A DNA stretch of 37,533 nt from Oceanobacillus luteolus (GCF_023715655.1 NZ_JAMBON010000035.1:1-37533); one strand, 5' to 3'; positions 1 through 9,202 are shown, counted from the stretch's first letter. The notes: generated by a model not told the origin, from the sequence alone. Numbers and translations: made by a program.

Positions 1-140
1 CTCAAGTCTAATTGTATATTGTAAAAAAAATGAATGGAGCCACCTTTAGTTGGGTATTTACTTTTTTGGCTCTAATAGAAAAAAGATTAAAACTGAAAAT
101 TCTGGTATTATTTATGCAACGCTAGTGTACTTTCACCTAT

Positions 141-170
141 AAAAAACGAACCAATCCACTCGATTGGTCC
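141..170 (-). terminator. Rho-independent terminator after wrbA
   Basis: Read on the minus strand, a nine-base stem (GGACCAATC with GATTGGTTC, loop GAGTG) is followed by G and six T residues. It starts 11 nt past the stop codon of the WrbA-type gene, so it probably ends that transcript. The remaining 140 bases at the window edge hold no gene I can support. Confidence 0.85.
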
Positions 171-180
171 GCATTATCTC

Positions 181-792
181 TTATTGACTTCCTTTTTTAA
201 CCCACTCCGCAACCTGAACCGTCCGTTTTGCTTGGTGTTTAACCGCACCTTCCACATCTTCTATCATTTTTCCATCCTGGTCGACAGATACGCTTGTTCC
301 ATAAGGATTTCCTCCGGCACCGAACAACACTTGATCTGTATATCCAGGAGCAGCAATAATTGCACCCCAATGCATCATCGATGTATATAAAGCAAGAATT
401 GTAGCCTCTTGTCCACCATGTGGGTTTTGTGCTGAAGTCATAGCACTTACCACTTTATTTACTGTTTTGCCACTCGCCCATAATCCACCTTGTGTATCTA
501 AGAACTGCTTCATCTGAGATGCCACATTACCAAATCGAGTAGGGGTACTAAAGATAATTGCGTCCGCCCACTCGAGATCATCAGAGGTTGCAACAGGAAC
601 ATCTTTTGTAGCATCTACAGTTTTTTTCCAGACTTCATTACCTTCAATAACTGATTCTGGCGCTAATTCCTGAACTTTTAATAATCGGACTTCTGCACCA
701 GCTGCCTCTGCCCCTTCCTTTGCCCACTTGGATAATTGAAAATTCGTTCCACCCATACTATAGAATACAATTGCTAACTTAACGTTTGACAT
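181..792 (-). CDS. wrbA: WrbA-type NAD(P)H:quinone oxidoreductase
   Basis: The 203-residue protein has a flavodoxin-like fold of the WrbA family, FMN proteins that reduce quinones by two electrons in the cytoplasm and limit semiquinone stress. The phosphate-binding loop of FMN is visible as YSMGGTN (residues 11-17), followed by the STPTRFGN segment near residue 82 and the HGGQEATI segment, both typical of WrbA. The length matches the family. I start at the ATG at 792 because AAGGAG lies 9-10 nt upstream; another in-frame ATG three codons earlier would fall inside that ribosome binding site. The gene stands alone with its own terminator. The quinone preference cannot be told from the sequence. 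Confidence 0.88.
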   Translation of the reverse strand: MSNVKLAIVFYSMGGTNFQLSKWAKEGAEAAGAEVRLLKVQELAPESVIEGNEVWKKTVDATKDVPVATSDDLEWADAIIFSTPTRFGNVASQMKQFLDTQGGLWASGKTVNKVVSAMTSAQNPHGGQEATILALYTSMMHWGAIIAAPGYTDQVLFGAGGNPYGTSVSVDQDGKMIEDVEGAVKHQAKRTVQVAEWVKKGSQ

Positions 793-961
793 GCTTTCCA
801 TCTCCTTTTCCTTTTCCCAAATAATCGACTTAGGAAGCCCATTAACTTTATCCTTTCTTGTATTTAATTTTTAATACCATTTCTTAGAATATCCTGCTAC
901 AAAATTTCAATACCACAACTTAACTTAAACCTTTGCTTAGTATTACAATGGACAAGAAAGA

Positions 962-993
962 AGCTTCCATATGCACATAGGCACATGGAAGCT
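962..993 (-). terminator. Terminator-like hairpin after the Lrp gene
   Basis: An inverted repeat (AGCTTCCAT with ATGGAAGCT, extended by TGC with GCA past a one-base mismatch) lies just beyond the Lrp stop codon. T-rich sequence flanks both sides (CTTCTTTCTT on the minus strand, CCTTTTT on the plus), so it may work in both directions. Confidence 0.65.
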
Positions 994-1020
994 CCTTTTT
1001 GAGAATCCCAGTAAAACTAT

Positions 1021-1509
1021 TCAACGATTTTCATCATCCCAGATAGGTAAAGCTGTGGAATATTTAATTTCCCTTAATGCTAAGCTAGTTTGAATACGAG
1101 TAATACCAAGACTATTTAATTTCCTGATGAAGTTTTCTAATTCTTTGCGGTCTTTGTTTGCAACCTTGAGAAGATAATCATACTCTCCGGTAATGCACTG
1201 ACATTCCAAAATCTCCGGCATTGACTTTAGTTTTCTCTCTAAGACTTCCAACTTTTCTTGTTGATGTATGTTTGTACTCATAAAAATAAATGATAATAAA
1301 TCAAATCCTAATTTTTCCTGATTTAAAATCGCAACATGATTCGTGATGTACCCTTCAGCTTCCAGTCTTTTTATCCTTGTATGAGTTGCCGGCGGAGATA
1401 AGTTCACCCGTTTAGCGATTTCTGAATTGTTTAGCTGCCCTTCGGTTTGTAAAATATGTAAGATGTTACAATCCAATTCATCAAGCATTTTATTTTTACT
1501 GAATTCCAA
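1021..1509 (-). CDS. Lrp/AsnC family transcriptional regulator
   Basis: The protein of about 162 residues has an N-terminal winged helix-turn-helix (NNSEIAKRVNLSPPATHTR) and a C-terminal RAM/AsnC ligand domain (EYDYLLKVANKDRKELE), the standard Lrp/AsnC architecture. Such proteins bind DNA as multimers and sense small molecules, usually amino acids. The frame is open to 1557, but I prefer the TTG at 1509, which gives MEFSKNKMLDELD, because AAAGGGGTG sits about 6 nt before it. The gene diverges from the broken EamA transporter with some 230 bp between them. Lrp-type regulators often control an adjacent exporter, so that pairing is a reasonable inference. The effector is unknown. Confidence 0.85.
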   Translation of the reverse strand: MEFSKNKMLDELDCNILHILQTEGQLNNSEIAKRVNLSPPATHTRIKRLEAEGYITNHVAILNQEKLGFDLLSFIFMSTNIHQQEKLEVLERKLKSMPEILECQCITGEYDYLLKVANKDRKELENFIRKLNSLGITRIQTSLALREIKYSTALPIWDDENR

Positions 1510-1739
1510 TATTTTCACCCCTTTATTTTCTTCGGATATTATGATAAAGCAACTCATGAACTGAACATTATTTCCCTTTAATCCACTTTAACTTAATATT
1601 ATTTTTAATTTATTCCATTATACAAAATAACCACTAATAAATGTTCGATAATGTTAAAATGATTTAAAGTAAAGCATTCAATACTTAAAGCGCTTTTTCA
1701 TATTGAATGTTACTGTTTAAAAAAGGAAGGCTTGAATTA

Positions 1740-2650
1740 ATGTTGATGATGTATTATGTCTTATTGCTATTAACCTCATTATTTTGGGGAGGAAATTTTG
1801 TCGTCAGTAAAATACTTGTGGAGCATGCCTCACCGATCACTCTGACGACTTTAAGATGGATCATTGCGGTTGTCTGCTTAGTCCCACTTGTTTGGAAAAA
1901 AGAAAGAAAACTTCTGCCACCACGTGCTGCACTTCTTCCATTGTTTTTCATGGGATTAACAGGTGTAGTGCTGTTTAACCTTTTACAGTTTCTTGCATTA
2001 GAACGAACGACAGCTCCAAATGTAGGATTAATCTCCACATTAAATATGATTTCCATCGCAGTCTTTTCTTTTATATTCTTCAAAGAGAAAATAAATGTAC
2101 TTCAGTTTATTTCCATGATTTTCTGCTTCTTTGGAGTAACTCTTGTACTTACTAAAGGTGAAATAAACGATATGCTTTCATTGAGTTTTAATACTGGAGA
2201 TTTATGGATGTTGGCTGCAGTTTGTGTATGGGGGATCTACACCATATGCACGAAATGGGCTATGACAAAAACTACGGCTCTAATGTCTACTCTGTACTCT
2301 GCGGTTTTGGACTGATTATCCTTCTACCATTGAGTGTCCCTAATTTTACAGTTACAAATATTAATATCTCCTTTATTAGTGCAATCATTTATACAGGCCT
2401 AATCTCAACCGTTGTATGTATGCTGCTTTGGAGTATTTGTGTTCAAAAATTAGGTTCGACGACATCAGGGGTATTTCTTAATTTTAACCCGGTATTTACT
2501 GCAATTTTAGCTTTTCTATTCTTAGGTGAACAAATGACTTGGATACAGGGGATAGGTAGTGCCATTGTAATAACTGGTACTTATTTATTTTCATACTTTA
2601 AAACAAAAGAATTGAATATATTCTCTTTAGGAAAGTTGAGACACGACTAG
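1740..2650 (+). pseudogene. EamA/DMT family transporter, interrupted by a -1 frameshift
   Basis: Two overlapping frames together make one drug/metabolite transporter of about 303 residues, the usual size, with ten predicted membrane segments. The first frame starts at the ATG at 1740 (AAGGAAGG upstream) and carries the first EamA domain (LFWGGNFVVSK). It ends in a stop right after LYSAVLD, near 2315. The next frame continues the same alignment with FGLIILLPL and the second EamA domain, to a stop at 2650. Adding one T to the T run at about 2304-2307 would restore YSAVFGLIILLPL. The loss is either real inactivation or a homopolymer sequencing error. The divergent Lrp gene is its likely regulator. 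The substrate is unknown; amino acids are a guess. Confidence 0.8.
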
Positions 2651-2676
2651 ACACTCATGCACCTTTTCTCGCCCAA

Positions 2677-2719
2677 CTTTGAATCCCACCGTACTTTTTA
2701 AGTAGGTGGGACTCAAGGT
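2677..2719. terminator. Hairpin between convergent genes
   Basis: CTTTGAATCCCACC pairs with GGTGGGACTCAAGG (one G-U pair) around a short T/A-rich loop. It lies between the plus-strand EamA gene and the minus-strand monooxygenase, which converge here, and probably ends both transcripts. The T-tracts are weak. Confidence 0.5.
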
Positions 2720-2730
2720 TTCACTTCCTA

Positions 2731-4071
2731 TTAATTCGTAACTTTTCCTTTCGTGAAACGATTTTCTGGTTTTTTCAGGCCAAGATGATCACGTAATGTA
2801 TTTCCCTCATAATCCAAGCGGAATAAGCCTCTTTTCTGCAAAATCGGAACAACTAACTCAACAAAATCTTCCAAATCCCTTGGTAAAAGGGGGAATTGAA
2901 TCATAAAACCATCTGTTGCTTTTTCTGTAAACCATTTTTCCATCTCATCTGCTACTTGTGTAGGCGTACCAATAAAGCCGTCTTTTTTAGCTGCGCCGAA
3001 AAATCTAGTATAGAGATCTCCAACTTTGAGATTTTCTTCCTCAATAATCTTCTTCATTTCATTGAATTGACTTTGGATACTATTTACTTTTGGAAATTCC
3101 ACTTCTTTTGCTGGTGTATCTAGAGAGTATTTGGAAAAATCTACATTCCCCATATATCCAGAAACAAATTTCAAACTTTCATATGGATCAATGAGTTTTT
3201 GTAACTCATTATATTTTTCATATGCTTCTTTCTCAGTTTCTCCTACTATTGGTGATATGCCATGGAGAATGTGAAGCTCATTTTCACTCCTGCCAAAGTC
3301 CACTAATTGTGATTTTAATTTTCGATAAAACTGTTTCGAATCCTCAATATTATCCCAGTGCGTAAAAACAACTTCCGCGGTGCGGGCTGCCAGTCTCTGT
3401 CCTGGAATGGATGCACCAGCTTGAATGATTACCGGCTGACCTTGAACTGACCTTGCAATATTCAACGGGCCTTTTACTGAAAAATATCTGCCTTTGTAAT
3501 GGAGCTCATGTACTTTATCCTGGTCATAAAATTCTCCTGTCTCTTTGTTATAAGTAAAAGCATCATCCTCCCATGAATCCCACAGGCCTTTTACTACATC
3601 TACGAACTCTTCCGCCCTCTCATAACGATGATCATGTTCCCAATGCTGTTCCCTACTAAAATTCAAGGCCGTTTGTCCTGTTGCATCAGCTGTCGTCACC
3701 ACATTCCATGCCGCACGCCCACCACTTACATGATCGACGGATGAGAATTGACGTGCAAGAGTGAATGGTTCGTTATATGTTGTCGAGGCTGTAGCCCCGA
3801 TACCGATTTTCTCGGTTGCTGAAGCTAAGGCAGTTATAAGTACTACTGGATCAAAGCGATTCAAAATTTGTGGATGTGACTCGTGATTAATTGCTAAACT
3901 ATCTGCAACAAACGCAAGATCAAACTTTCCTCTCTCAGCAATCTGTGCTAGCTTTTGCAGTGCCTTTACATCAATACTTGCATTTGGACTTGATAGTGGA
4001 TGGCGCCAGGAGGCAACGTGCATCCCTGTCCCTATCAAATATGCCGCTAATTTTATTTGTCTTTTCGTCAC
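2731..4071 (-). CDS. NtaA/SnaA/DszA-type FMN-dependent monooxygenase (CmoJ/YxeK-like)
   Basis: The 446-residue protein is a bacterial-luciferase-fold monooxygenase of the nitrilotriacetate/pristinamycin/DszA subfamily, of standard length. It uses reduced FMN from a separate reductase. Supporting segments are LAAYLIGTGMHVASWRHP at the N-terminus, FDLAFVADSLA, TYNEPFTLARQF, SGGRAAWNVVTT and the GQRLAARTAEVVFT region. The start is a GTG at 4071 with GGGAGAG about 7 nt upstream. Relatives in Bacillus (YtnJ/CmoJ, YxeK) oxidise N-acetylated S-alkyl or S-succinyl cysteines beside an acetyltransferase, an M20 deacetylase and an amino-acid ABC transporter, and the same set is present here. I infer that this last gene of the SAM-riboswitch operon cleaves an N-acetyl S-substituted amino acid. 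The exact substrate is unknown. Confidence 0.85.
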   Translation of the reverse strand: MTKRQIKLAAYLIGTGMHVASWRHPLSSPNASIDVKALQKLAQIAERGKFDLAFVADSLAINHESHPQILNRFDPVVLITALASATEKIGIGATASTTYNEPFTLARQFSSVDHVSGGRAAWNVVTTADATGQTALNFSREQHWEHDHRYERAEEFVDVVKGLWDSWEDDAFTYNKETGEFYDQDKVHELHYKGRYFSVKGPLNIARSVQGQPVIIQAGASIPGQRLAARTAEVVFTHWDNIEDSKQFYRKLKSQLVDFGRSENELHILHGISPIVGETEKEAYEKYNELQKLIDPYESLKFVSGYMGNVDFSKYSLDTPAKEVEFPKVNSIQSQFNEMKKIIEEENLKVGDLYTRFFGAAKKDGFIGTPTQVADEMEKWFTEKATDGFMIQFPLLPRDLEDFVELVVPILQKRGLFRLDYEGNTLRDHLGLKKPENRFTKGKVTN

Positions 4072-4093
4072 ATTTCTCTCTCCCTCAACAAAT

Positions 4094-4941
4094 TTAGTTA
4101 TTTGAATAAGTTTCTTTAAATGTACTTAATTCCTCTAAAGAGATATTGATTGGAAGATAGTTCCCTTGATATGTCTCTTCAATAAATGCAGCTGTCTCGT
4201 CGGATTGATAAATTTCAACTATCTTCTGGAAAATTTCCTTATCCTATCTTGGTCCCTAGCCGCGATTACATTGATATAAGGTTTTGCTGTTTGACTTTCA
4301 TGAATAATCGCATCTTTTAGTGTTAGCCCCGCCTCCAATGAAACCCCATTATTTATTACCGAAGCAGCTACATCTTCCATTACACGAGGGGCATTTGCAC
4401 CATCTACTGGTACAATTTCAATATTCTTGGGGTTTTCCTTAATTTTGTCTTCACCACCAAAACCATCAAAGTCATCAACAACCGTTAATAATCCCGCTTC
4501 TTGTAGTAGTAACAACGCCCTTCCCCAGTTAGGTGCATCATTCGGCACAGCTATTTGTGCCCCATCTGGAATTTCACTCAACGCTTGATATTTACTGGAA
4601 TACAATCCCAGTGGAGCAATAATCGTTGTGCCAATTGGAACAACTTCTGAATTGGTATTCTCATTAAATGACTCCAAATATGCTACATGTTGGAACGCAT
4701 TTATATCAACTTCTCCTTCAACTAAGGCTTGATTTGGATCATACGCAGATGAGAAATTGACAATTTCGATTTTTATTCCTTCTTTCTCGGCTTGCTCCTT
4801 TAAATATTCCCATGTTCGCAGTTCGGAACTTCGAATTCCAACTTTGACTGTTGCTTGTTCATCTACTGCCTTTGCATTTCCAGAACACGCACCTAACAAC
4901 ACACTCAATACTATAAATAACGGAAACAACCATTTTTTCAT
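4094..4941 (-). pseudogene. Second MetQ/NlpA-type substrate-binding lipoprotein, frameshifted near its C-terminus
   Basis: A lipoprotein signal ends in the lipobox LLGAC, followed by a NlpA/MetQ binding domain (VKVGIRSSELRTWEY, DINAFQHVAYLE, IAVPNDAPNWGRALLLL, PYINVIAARDQD). The ATG at 4941 has GAGGAG 7 nt upstream. The frame stops early, at about 4219. In the -1 frame the family's missing tail follows directly: DKEIFQKIVEIYQ, then AAFIEETYQGNYLPI, to a stop at 4094-4096. Adding one A near 4240 (GATAAGGATAAGG instead of GATAGGATAAGG) would give about 282 residues, normal for MetQ. The gene sits 22 nt before the monooxygenase in the operon. It is either a recent loss or a sequencing error. It is a second receptor beside the intact MetQ at 6666. 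Confidence 0.8.
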
Positions 4942-4963
4942 GATTACACTCCTCTTTGTCACT

Positions 4964-5614
4964 CTAAATTCTCCTTGCCTTTCGTTCTAGTCTGTTTCCA
5001 ATTTCCTGTATAGCTTGAACGAGGATCACTAGAATAACAACAGTTACTAGAATCGTAATGGAACTAAATCGCTGATAGCCATAGGTTATGGCTACATCCC
5101 CGAGTCCTCCACCGCCAATTGCTCCTGCCATTGCAGTTGCACCTATTAATCCAATCGTCACTGTTGTTAAACTTAAAATTAATGAAGAAAAAGCTTCTGG
5201 CATTAAAAAGCGATAAATGATTTGCAGTGGTGTCGCTCCCATCGCTTTTGCTGCTTCAATAATTCCTTCATCTACTTCTAATAACGAATTTTCTACTAAC
5301 CTAGAAAAATAAGGCCCTATATGAAGTACCAGGGGAACTATCGCAGCCGTTGTCCCAATTGATGTACCTACAATTAACCTTGTAAAAGGAATAATTGCTA
5401 CAAGCAAGATAATAAACGGAATGGAACGAAAGATATTAACGATTGGATTCACGCTGGAATAAATCAACCGGTTTTCCAGGATATGTCCTTTCCTCGTTAC
5501 TACTAATAACACACCTAAGAATATCCCGATGATCCCTCCAAAAAAGAGTGAAACACTAACCATGTAAAGCGTTTCCCACAACGCGTTCAATATCAATTCT
5601 TTGCTCACTTCCAT
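4964..5614 (-). CDS. metI: MetI-type ABC transporter permease
   Basis: The 216-residue membrane protein has about five hydrophobic segments and the EAA loop that docks the ATPase (EAAKAMGATPLQIIYRFLMPEA, around residues 122-143). The glycine-rich GAIGGGGLGD that follows is characteristic of MetI. It would form the pore of a methionine-type (MetNIQ) importer. The ATG at 5614 has an excellent AAGGAGG about 8 nt upstream, so the 59-nt overlap with the end of metN is real rather than a start error. The cargo may be methionine, its sulfoxide, or an S-substituted amino acid; the operon context favours something beyond plain methionine. Confidence 0.93.
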   Translation of the reverse strand: MEVSKELILNALWETLYMVSVSLFFGGIIGIFLGVLLVVTRKGHILENRLIYSSVNPIVNIFRSIPFIILLVAIIPFTRLIVGTSIGTTAAIVPLVLHIGPYFSRLVENSLLEVDEGIIEAAKAMGATPLQIIYRFLMPEAFSSLILSLTTVTIGLIGATAMAGAIGGGGLGDVAITYGYQRFSSITILVTVVILVILVQAIQEIGNRLERKARRI

Positions 5615-6635
5615 CTTCGATAACCTCCTTCACTTCGATTTCTTGGCTAATGATATATTCAATCGCTCGCTCAATTTCGTAATTATCTCCAATTAACTCG
5701 ACAACTAAGTTACCAAAAGGAATCCCTTGTAATTCCGTAATGTTTCCAAACAGAACATTGATTTCCACGTTGTAAATCTTTGCAGTTTTAGAAACAATCG
5801 GTTGCCCGGAGTCTGCTCCGAAAAATTCAATTTTGAAGATACGACTAAAATGATCCTTTTCTTTTAACAGTTGATAAACACTTTGAGGCACTTCATCGCG
5901 AATGACAGATTTAACAAAGTTACGTGTTGTAGCTGTTTTTGGATGTGCAAAAACTTCATAGACACTTCCTGTTTCAATAATTTGACCATCTTCCATTACC
6001 CCAACCCGATTACAAATCTCTTTGATAACTTCCATTTCATGGGTAATGATTAAAATCGTAATATTGTATTCCTCGTTTATCCTTTTTAATAGATTTAAGA
6101 TTGACTTTGTAGTTTCCGGATCTAATGCTGATGTAGCTTCGTCGCATAATAATATGGAAGGATTCGTTACTAATGCTCGGGCAATTCCAACACGTTGCTT
6201 TTGTCCACCTGATAACTGATCCGGGTAATTATTTGCCTTCTCCTCTAATCCAACAAAACGAAGAGTTTCATATACCTGATCTTCTACCGCTTTCTTGTTA
6301 TATCCACTTAGCAATAAAGGCATAGCTACATTATGAAAGACATTTCTAGAATTTATCAGATTAAAGTGTTGGAAAATCATTCCGATATCCTTCTTTGCTT
6401 CTCGTATCTCATTATGAGACAGTTTTGCTAAATTTTTCCCCTTGACAATCACTTCACCCGATGTCGGATATTCCAATAAATTCACGGTACGGATAAGTGT
6501 ACTTTTCCCGGCTCCACTGAAGCCGATCACTCCAAAAATGTCCCCTTTATTAACGCTTAACTGAATATTTTTTAATGCTTCAACTTTTTTTCCACCACTA
6601 TCAAATACTTTGGAGACCTGACGAAATTCTATCAA
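5556..6635 (-). CDS. metN: MetN-type ABC transporter ATP-binding protein
   Basis: The 359-residue ATPase energises the methionine-type importer. Walker A is GFSGAGKST (38-46), the Q-loop glutamine is Q89, the signature is LSGGQKQR (141-148), Walker B is ILLCDE (161-166) and the switch histidine is H200. A C-terminal NIL/ACT-like domain (from about residue 270, GNITELQGIPFGNL) is the regulatory domain that in E. coli MetN binds methionine and inhibits uptake. It is somewhat longer than the typical 340 residues because its tail runs 59 nt into metI. Translation starts at a TTG with AGGAGG 7 nt upstream; no ATG is available at the domain start. Confidence 0.93.
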   Translation of the reverse strand: MIEFRQVSKVFDSGGKKVEALKNIQLSVNKGDIFGVIGFSGAGKSTLIRTVNLLEYPTSGEVIVKGKNLAKLSHNEIREAKKDIGMIFQHFNLINSRNVFHNVAMPLLLSGYNKKAVEDQVYETLRFVGLEEKANNYPDQLSGGQKQRVGIARALVTNPSILLCDEATSALDPETTKSILNLLKRINEEYNITILIITHEMEVIKEICNRVGVMEDGQIIETGSVYEVFAHPKTATTRNFVKSVIRDEVPQSVYQLLKEKDHFSRIFKIEFFGADSGQPIVSKTAKIYNVEINVLFGNITELQGIPFGNLVVELIGDNYEIERAIEYIISQEIEVKEVIEDGSEQRIDIERVVGNALHG

Positions 6636-6665
6636 TCTAACCCCTCCTGAAGAATATTGATTTCA

Positions 6666-7472
6666 TTAGAACGCAGGGACAACTGCTCCTTCGTAATTAT
6701 CTAATATAAATTCCCTTACCTTTTCCGTTGTTAATGCATCCGCAAGTTTTTGAATTAGTTCGCTGTCCTTGTTGTCGGGACGAGCGACTAAAACATTGAC
6801 ATATGGTGAGTCCAATCCTTCAATAATTAAAGAATCTTCTAGAGGCTTAAGATCAGCTTCTAAAGCATAGTTTGTATTGATGGCCGAAGCCTCTACATCA
6901 TCTAAGGAATGAACTAAGAGAGGTGGATCAACTGGAATAAATTCTAAGTTTTTATCGTTTCTAGTGATGTCTTCCAATAAGAAGTCACCTGATTTAGCAT
7001 CATTCAATTCAATTATTCCATGCTCTGCAAAAAGCAGGAGTGTTCTTGAGAAGTTCGAAGGGTTATTCGGAACAGCAATTTGTGCCCCTTCCGATAAGTT
7101 ATCAATGGAATCAATTTCCTTTGAATACACTCCAAATGGTTCAATATGAATACCTTCCACTACTACTAAATCTAGCCCACTGTCCTCGTTAACTTGTTCT
7201 AAATACGGCGTATGCTGGAAGAAATTTGCATCTAAATCTCCATCTGATGTCTGCTGATTCGTTTGAATACCATCCGTAGAAATCATAATTTCTAGTTTCA
7301 CACCATCTTCTTCCAAATCTGGTGCAATAAACTCCAATATTTCTGCATGTGGTACAGAAGAAGCCCCAACTTTCAATGTCGCTTTCTCGTTTTCAGAAGC
7401 TGATCCTTCCACACAACCTGTTATTACAAATAATCCAATTGTGATCATCGCTAAAAGATGTTTGATTTTCAT
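6666..7472 (-). CDS. metQ: MetQ/NlpA family substrate-binding lipoprotein
   Basis: The 268-residue lipoprotein starts with a signal peptide ending in the lipobox VITGC, so it should be anchored outside the membrane. The binding domain has the family segments LKVGASSVPHAEILE, LDANFFQHTPYLE, IAVPNNPSNFSRTLLLF and SPYVNVLVARPDN. It delivers substrate to MetNI, encoded directly downstream. A purine-rich site (AAAAAGGGG) lies upstream of the ATG. It is intact, unlike the second MetQ copy at 4094, from which it is strongly diverged, so the two probably bind different ligands. Confidence 0.9.
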   Translation of the reverse strand: MKIKHLLAMITIGLFVITGCVEGSASENEKATLKVGASSVPHAEILEFIAPDLEEDGVKLEIMISTDGIQTNQQTSDGDLDANFFQHTPYLEQVNEDSGLDLVVVEGIHIEPFGVYSKEIDSIDNLSEGAQIAVPNNPSNFSRTLLLFAEHGIIELNDAKSGDFLLEDITRNDKNLEFIPVDPPLLVHSLDDVEASAINTNYALEADLKPLEDSLIIEGLDSPYVNVLVARPDNKDSELIQKLADALTTEKVREFILDNYEGAVVPAF

Positions 7473-7487
7473 TTTCTCTACCCCTTT

Positions 7488-8669
7488 TTAATTATTAACC
7501 TGGTTTATTCCTACTTTTTCATCTTGATTGTCCTGAATTTCATTTAATAATGACAAAGCACTTTCATAGAAGAAGTAAGAGGCTTCAATGAGCGCTGATT
7601 CATCGACTGTAAATGCAGGATGGTGCCATTCTTCATTGCCATTTGTCCCGAAGAATACAAATGCGCCCGGTATTTGCTGCTGATAAAAGGCAAAGTCTTC
7701 CCCACCCATTGTCGGTTGCGGTTTTACTACTCTTAGTCCTCGTTCTTGAGCCGCTTCACGTAAAATGTCTATCGTTTCTGCATCATTGACCAATGGAGGT
7801 GGTCCTGGAAACCACTCAATACTAGCTTCCCCTGAATATGCCCGCGCTGTGTTTTCAACTATCGTATTTACTTTTTCTATAATTTCTTCGCGAATTTGAT
7901 GATTAAACGTTCGAGTCGTCCCCTCAAGAATCACTTCACTCGGGATGACGTTCCACGTACTTCCGCCGGTTATTCTTGTCACGCTTACTACAGCACTTTC
8001 CAAAGGTGAAACATTTCTGCTGACAATCGACTGTAGGGCTGTAACGATTTGTGAGGCGGCAAGGATGGGATCTTTTCCATTTTGCGGAATAGCGGCATGA
8101 CTTCCTTTCCCAGCGACTTTAATATGAAATCGATCGACAGACGCCATTAGCGCTCCAGCTTTTAAACCAATTGTGCCAACTGGTAAATCGGGTTTATTAT
8201 GGATGCCAATGATGGCTTCGACCCCTTGAAGCTGGCCATCATTAATTACCTGTTCCGCTCCTCCGCCTATTTCTTCTGCCGGCTGAAACAAGAATCTAAT
8301 ATTTCCTCTCAACTTATTTTGATTCTTTTTTAATAAGGAAGCAGCACCAATTAATGCGGCTGTATGGAAATCATGTCCACAAGCATGCATGACACCTTTT
8401 ATTTTTGAAGCGTAAGGTAAGCCAGTTTTTTCATGGATTGGCAATGCATCGATATCAGCTCTAATTGCAATCGTCGGTCCGGGAGATGCTCCTTCTATTT
8501 GGGCAAACACCCCCGTTCTTAAGCCTGTTTTTCTTATATTAATCCCTATCTCTTCTAACTCTTTTTGGATAAACTTCGTTGTTTCGAATTCTTTAGTTGA
8601 TAGCTCCGGATACTGGTGTAAATGACGTCTAATTGAAATTAAGTAATCATTCAAATCCGTTTTAAACAT
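7488..8669 (-). CDS. M20D family amidohydrolase / N-acyl amino acid deacylase (YxeP/YtnL-like)
   Basis: The 393-residue dinuclear metal hydrolase of the HipO/N-acyl-aminoacylase group has visible metal ligands: HACGHD (95-100, with C97 and H99), the catalytic EE pair (E132-E133) and H157 in IGIHNKP, with MGGEDFAF and EWHHPAF near the C-terminus. Length and motif order are standard for M20D. In Bacillus, YxeP and YtnL remove the N-acetyl group from S-substituted cysteines after the monooxygenase has acted. Here it lies 14 nt after an acetyltransferase gene and in one operon with two monooxygenases, which fits that role. Hydrolysis of other N-acyl amino acids is possible. Confidence 0.88.
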   Translation of the reverse strand: MFKTDLNDYLISIRRHLHQYPELSTKEFETTKFIQKELEEIGINIRKTGLRTGVFAQIEGASPGPTIAIRADIDALPIHEKTGLPYASKIKGVMHACGHDFHTAALIGAASLLKKNQNKLRGNIRFLFQPAEEIGGGAEQVINDGQLQGVEAIIGIHNKPDLPVGTIGLKAGALMASVDRFHIKVAGKGSHAAIPQNGKDPILAASQIVTALQSIVSRNVSPLESAVVSVTRITGGSTWNVIPSEVILEGTTRTFNHQIREEIIEKVNTIVENTARAYSGEASIEWFPGPPPLVNDAETIDILREAAQERGLRVVKPQPTMGGEDFAFYQQQIPGAFVFFGTNGNEEWHHPAFTVDESALIEASYFFYESALSLLNEIQDNQDEKVGINQVNN

Positions 8670-8683
8670 GGCAGTTCCCCTCT

Positions 8684-9202
8684 CTATAAATCCAACCTAT
8701 AGCATTTCGATACAATATTTCCTCTTGAAAAATCCTTTGATACCTCTCTTTTGAAACCAAGCTTTTCATAAATTTTGATTGCATGATGCATGAAATCAGT
8801 TATATGCAAATATATGCTCGATTCGCCGAGAGCTTTTGCATCATGAATGACAGTATTTAATAAAGCATGGCCAACACCACGACCTCTTGCGCGGGGATGA
8901 ACTCCGAGTAGCCGAATAATCGGTGCCTCGATTTTAAGCTCTGGAATTGCATATGCCTTTTCTCCAGATTGAAATAACTGCAAAGTGCCTAAAACTTCTT
9001 GATCCAGTTTGGCTACTAGAATTTTATCTACATTCGGATTATCAATAGAAGAAACAATTCTCTTTAAATAATCCTCCCACGCTTGAGGAGGGAAATAGCT
9101 TTCATACTGTTGGTAACTTTCAATCAGAACACGCCGAACGTTCTCCATATCCTCTCTAACCAACTCATTGACACTGACTGGATTACTAATTAATTTACTC
9201 AT
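8684..9202 (-). CDS. GNAT family N-acetyltransferase
   Basis: The 172-residue protein carries the acetyl-CoA-binding motif A of GNAT enzymes (LLGVHPRARGRGVGHALL, residues 98-115) and the usual C-terminal pattern AIKIYEKLGFKREV. I use the ATG at 9202 with GGAGG 6 nt upstream rather than the upstream in-frame ATG at 9226. By position it matches the acetyltransferase (SnaA/YxeL role) that protects the amino group of S-alkyl or S-succinyl cysteine before oxidation. The sequence alone does not show the substrate. Confidence 0.85.
   Translation of the reverse strand: MSKLISNPVSVNELVREDMENVRRVLIESYQQYESYFPPQAWEDYLKRIVSSIDNPNVDKILVAKLDQEVLGTLQLFQSGEKAYAIPELKIEAPIIRLLGVHPRARGRGVGHALLNTVIHDAKALGESSIYLHITDFMHHAIKIYEKLGFKREVSKDFSRGNIVSKCYRLDL

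Noticed and set aside
41-80. CAACTAAAGG at the window edge (minus strand), resembling part of the 23-nt element
   Set aside because: Only ten bases match and the TGCC arm is absent; probably chance or a terminator relic of the next gene.
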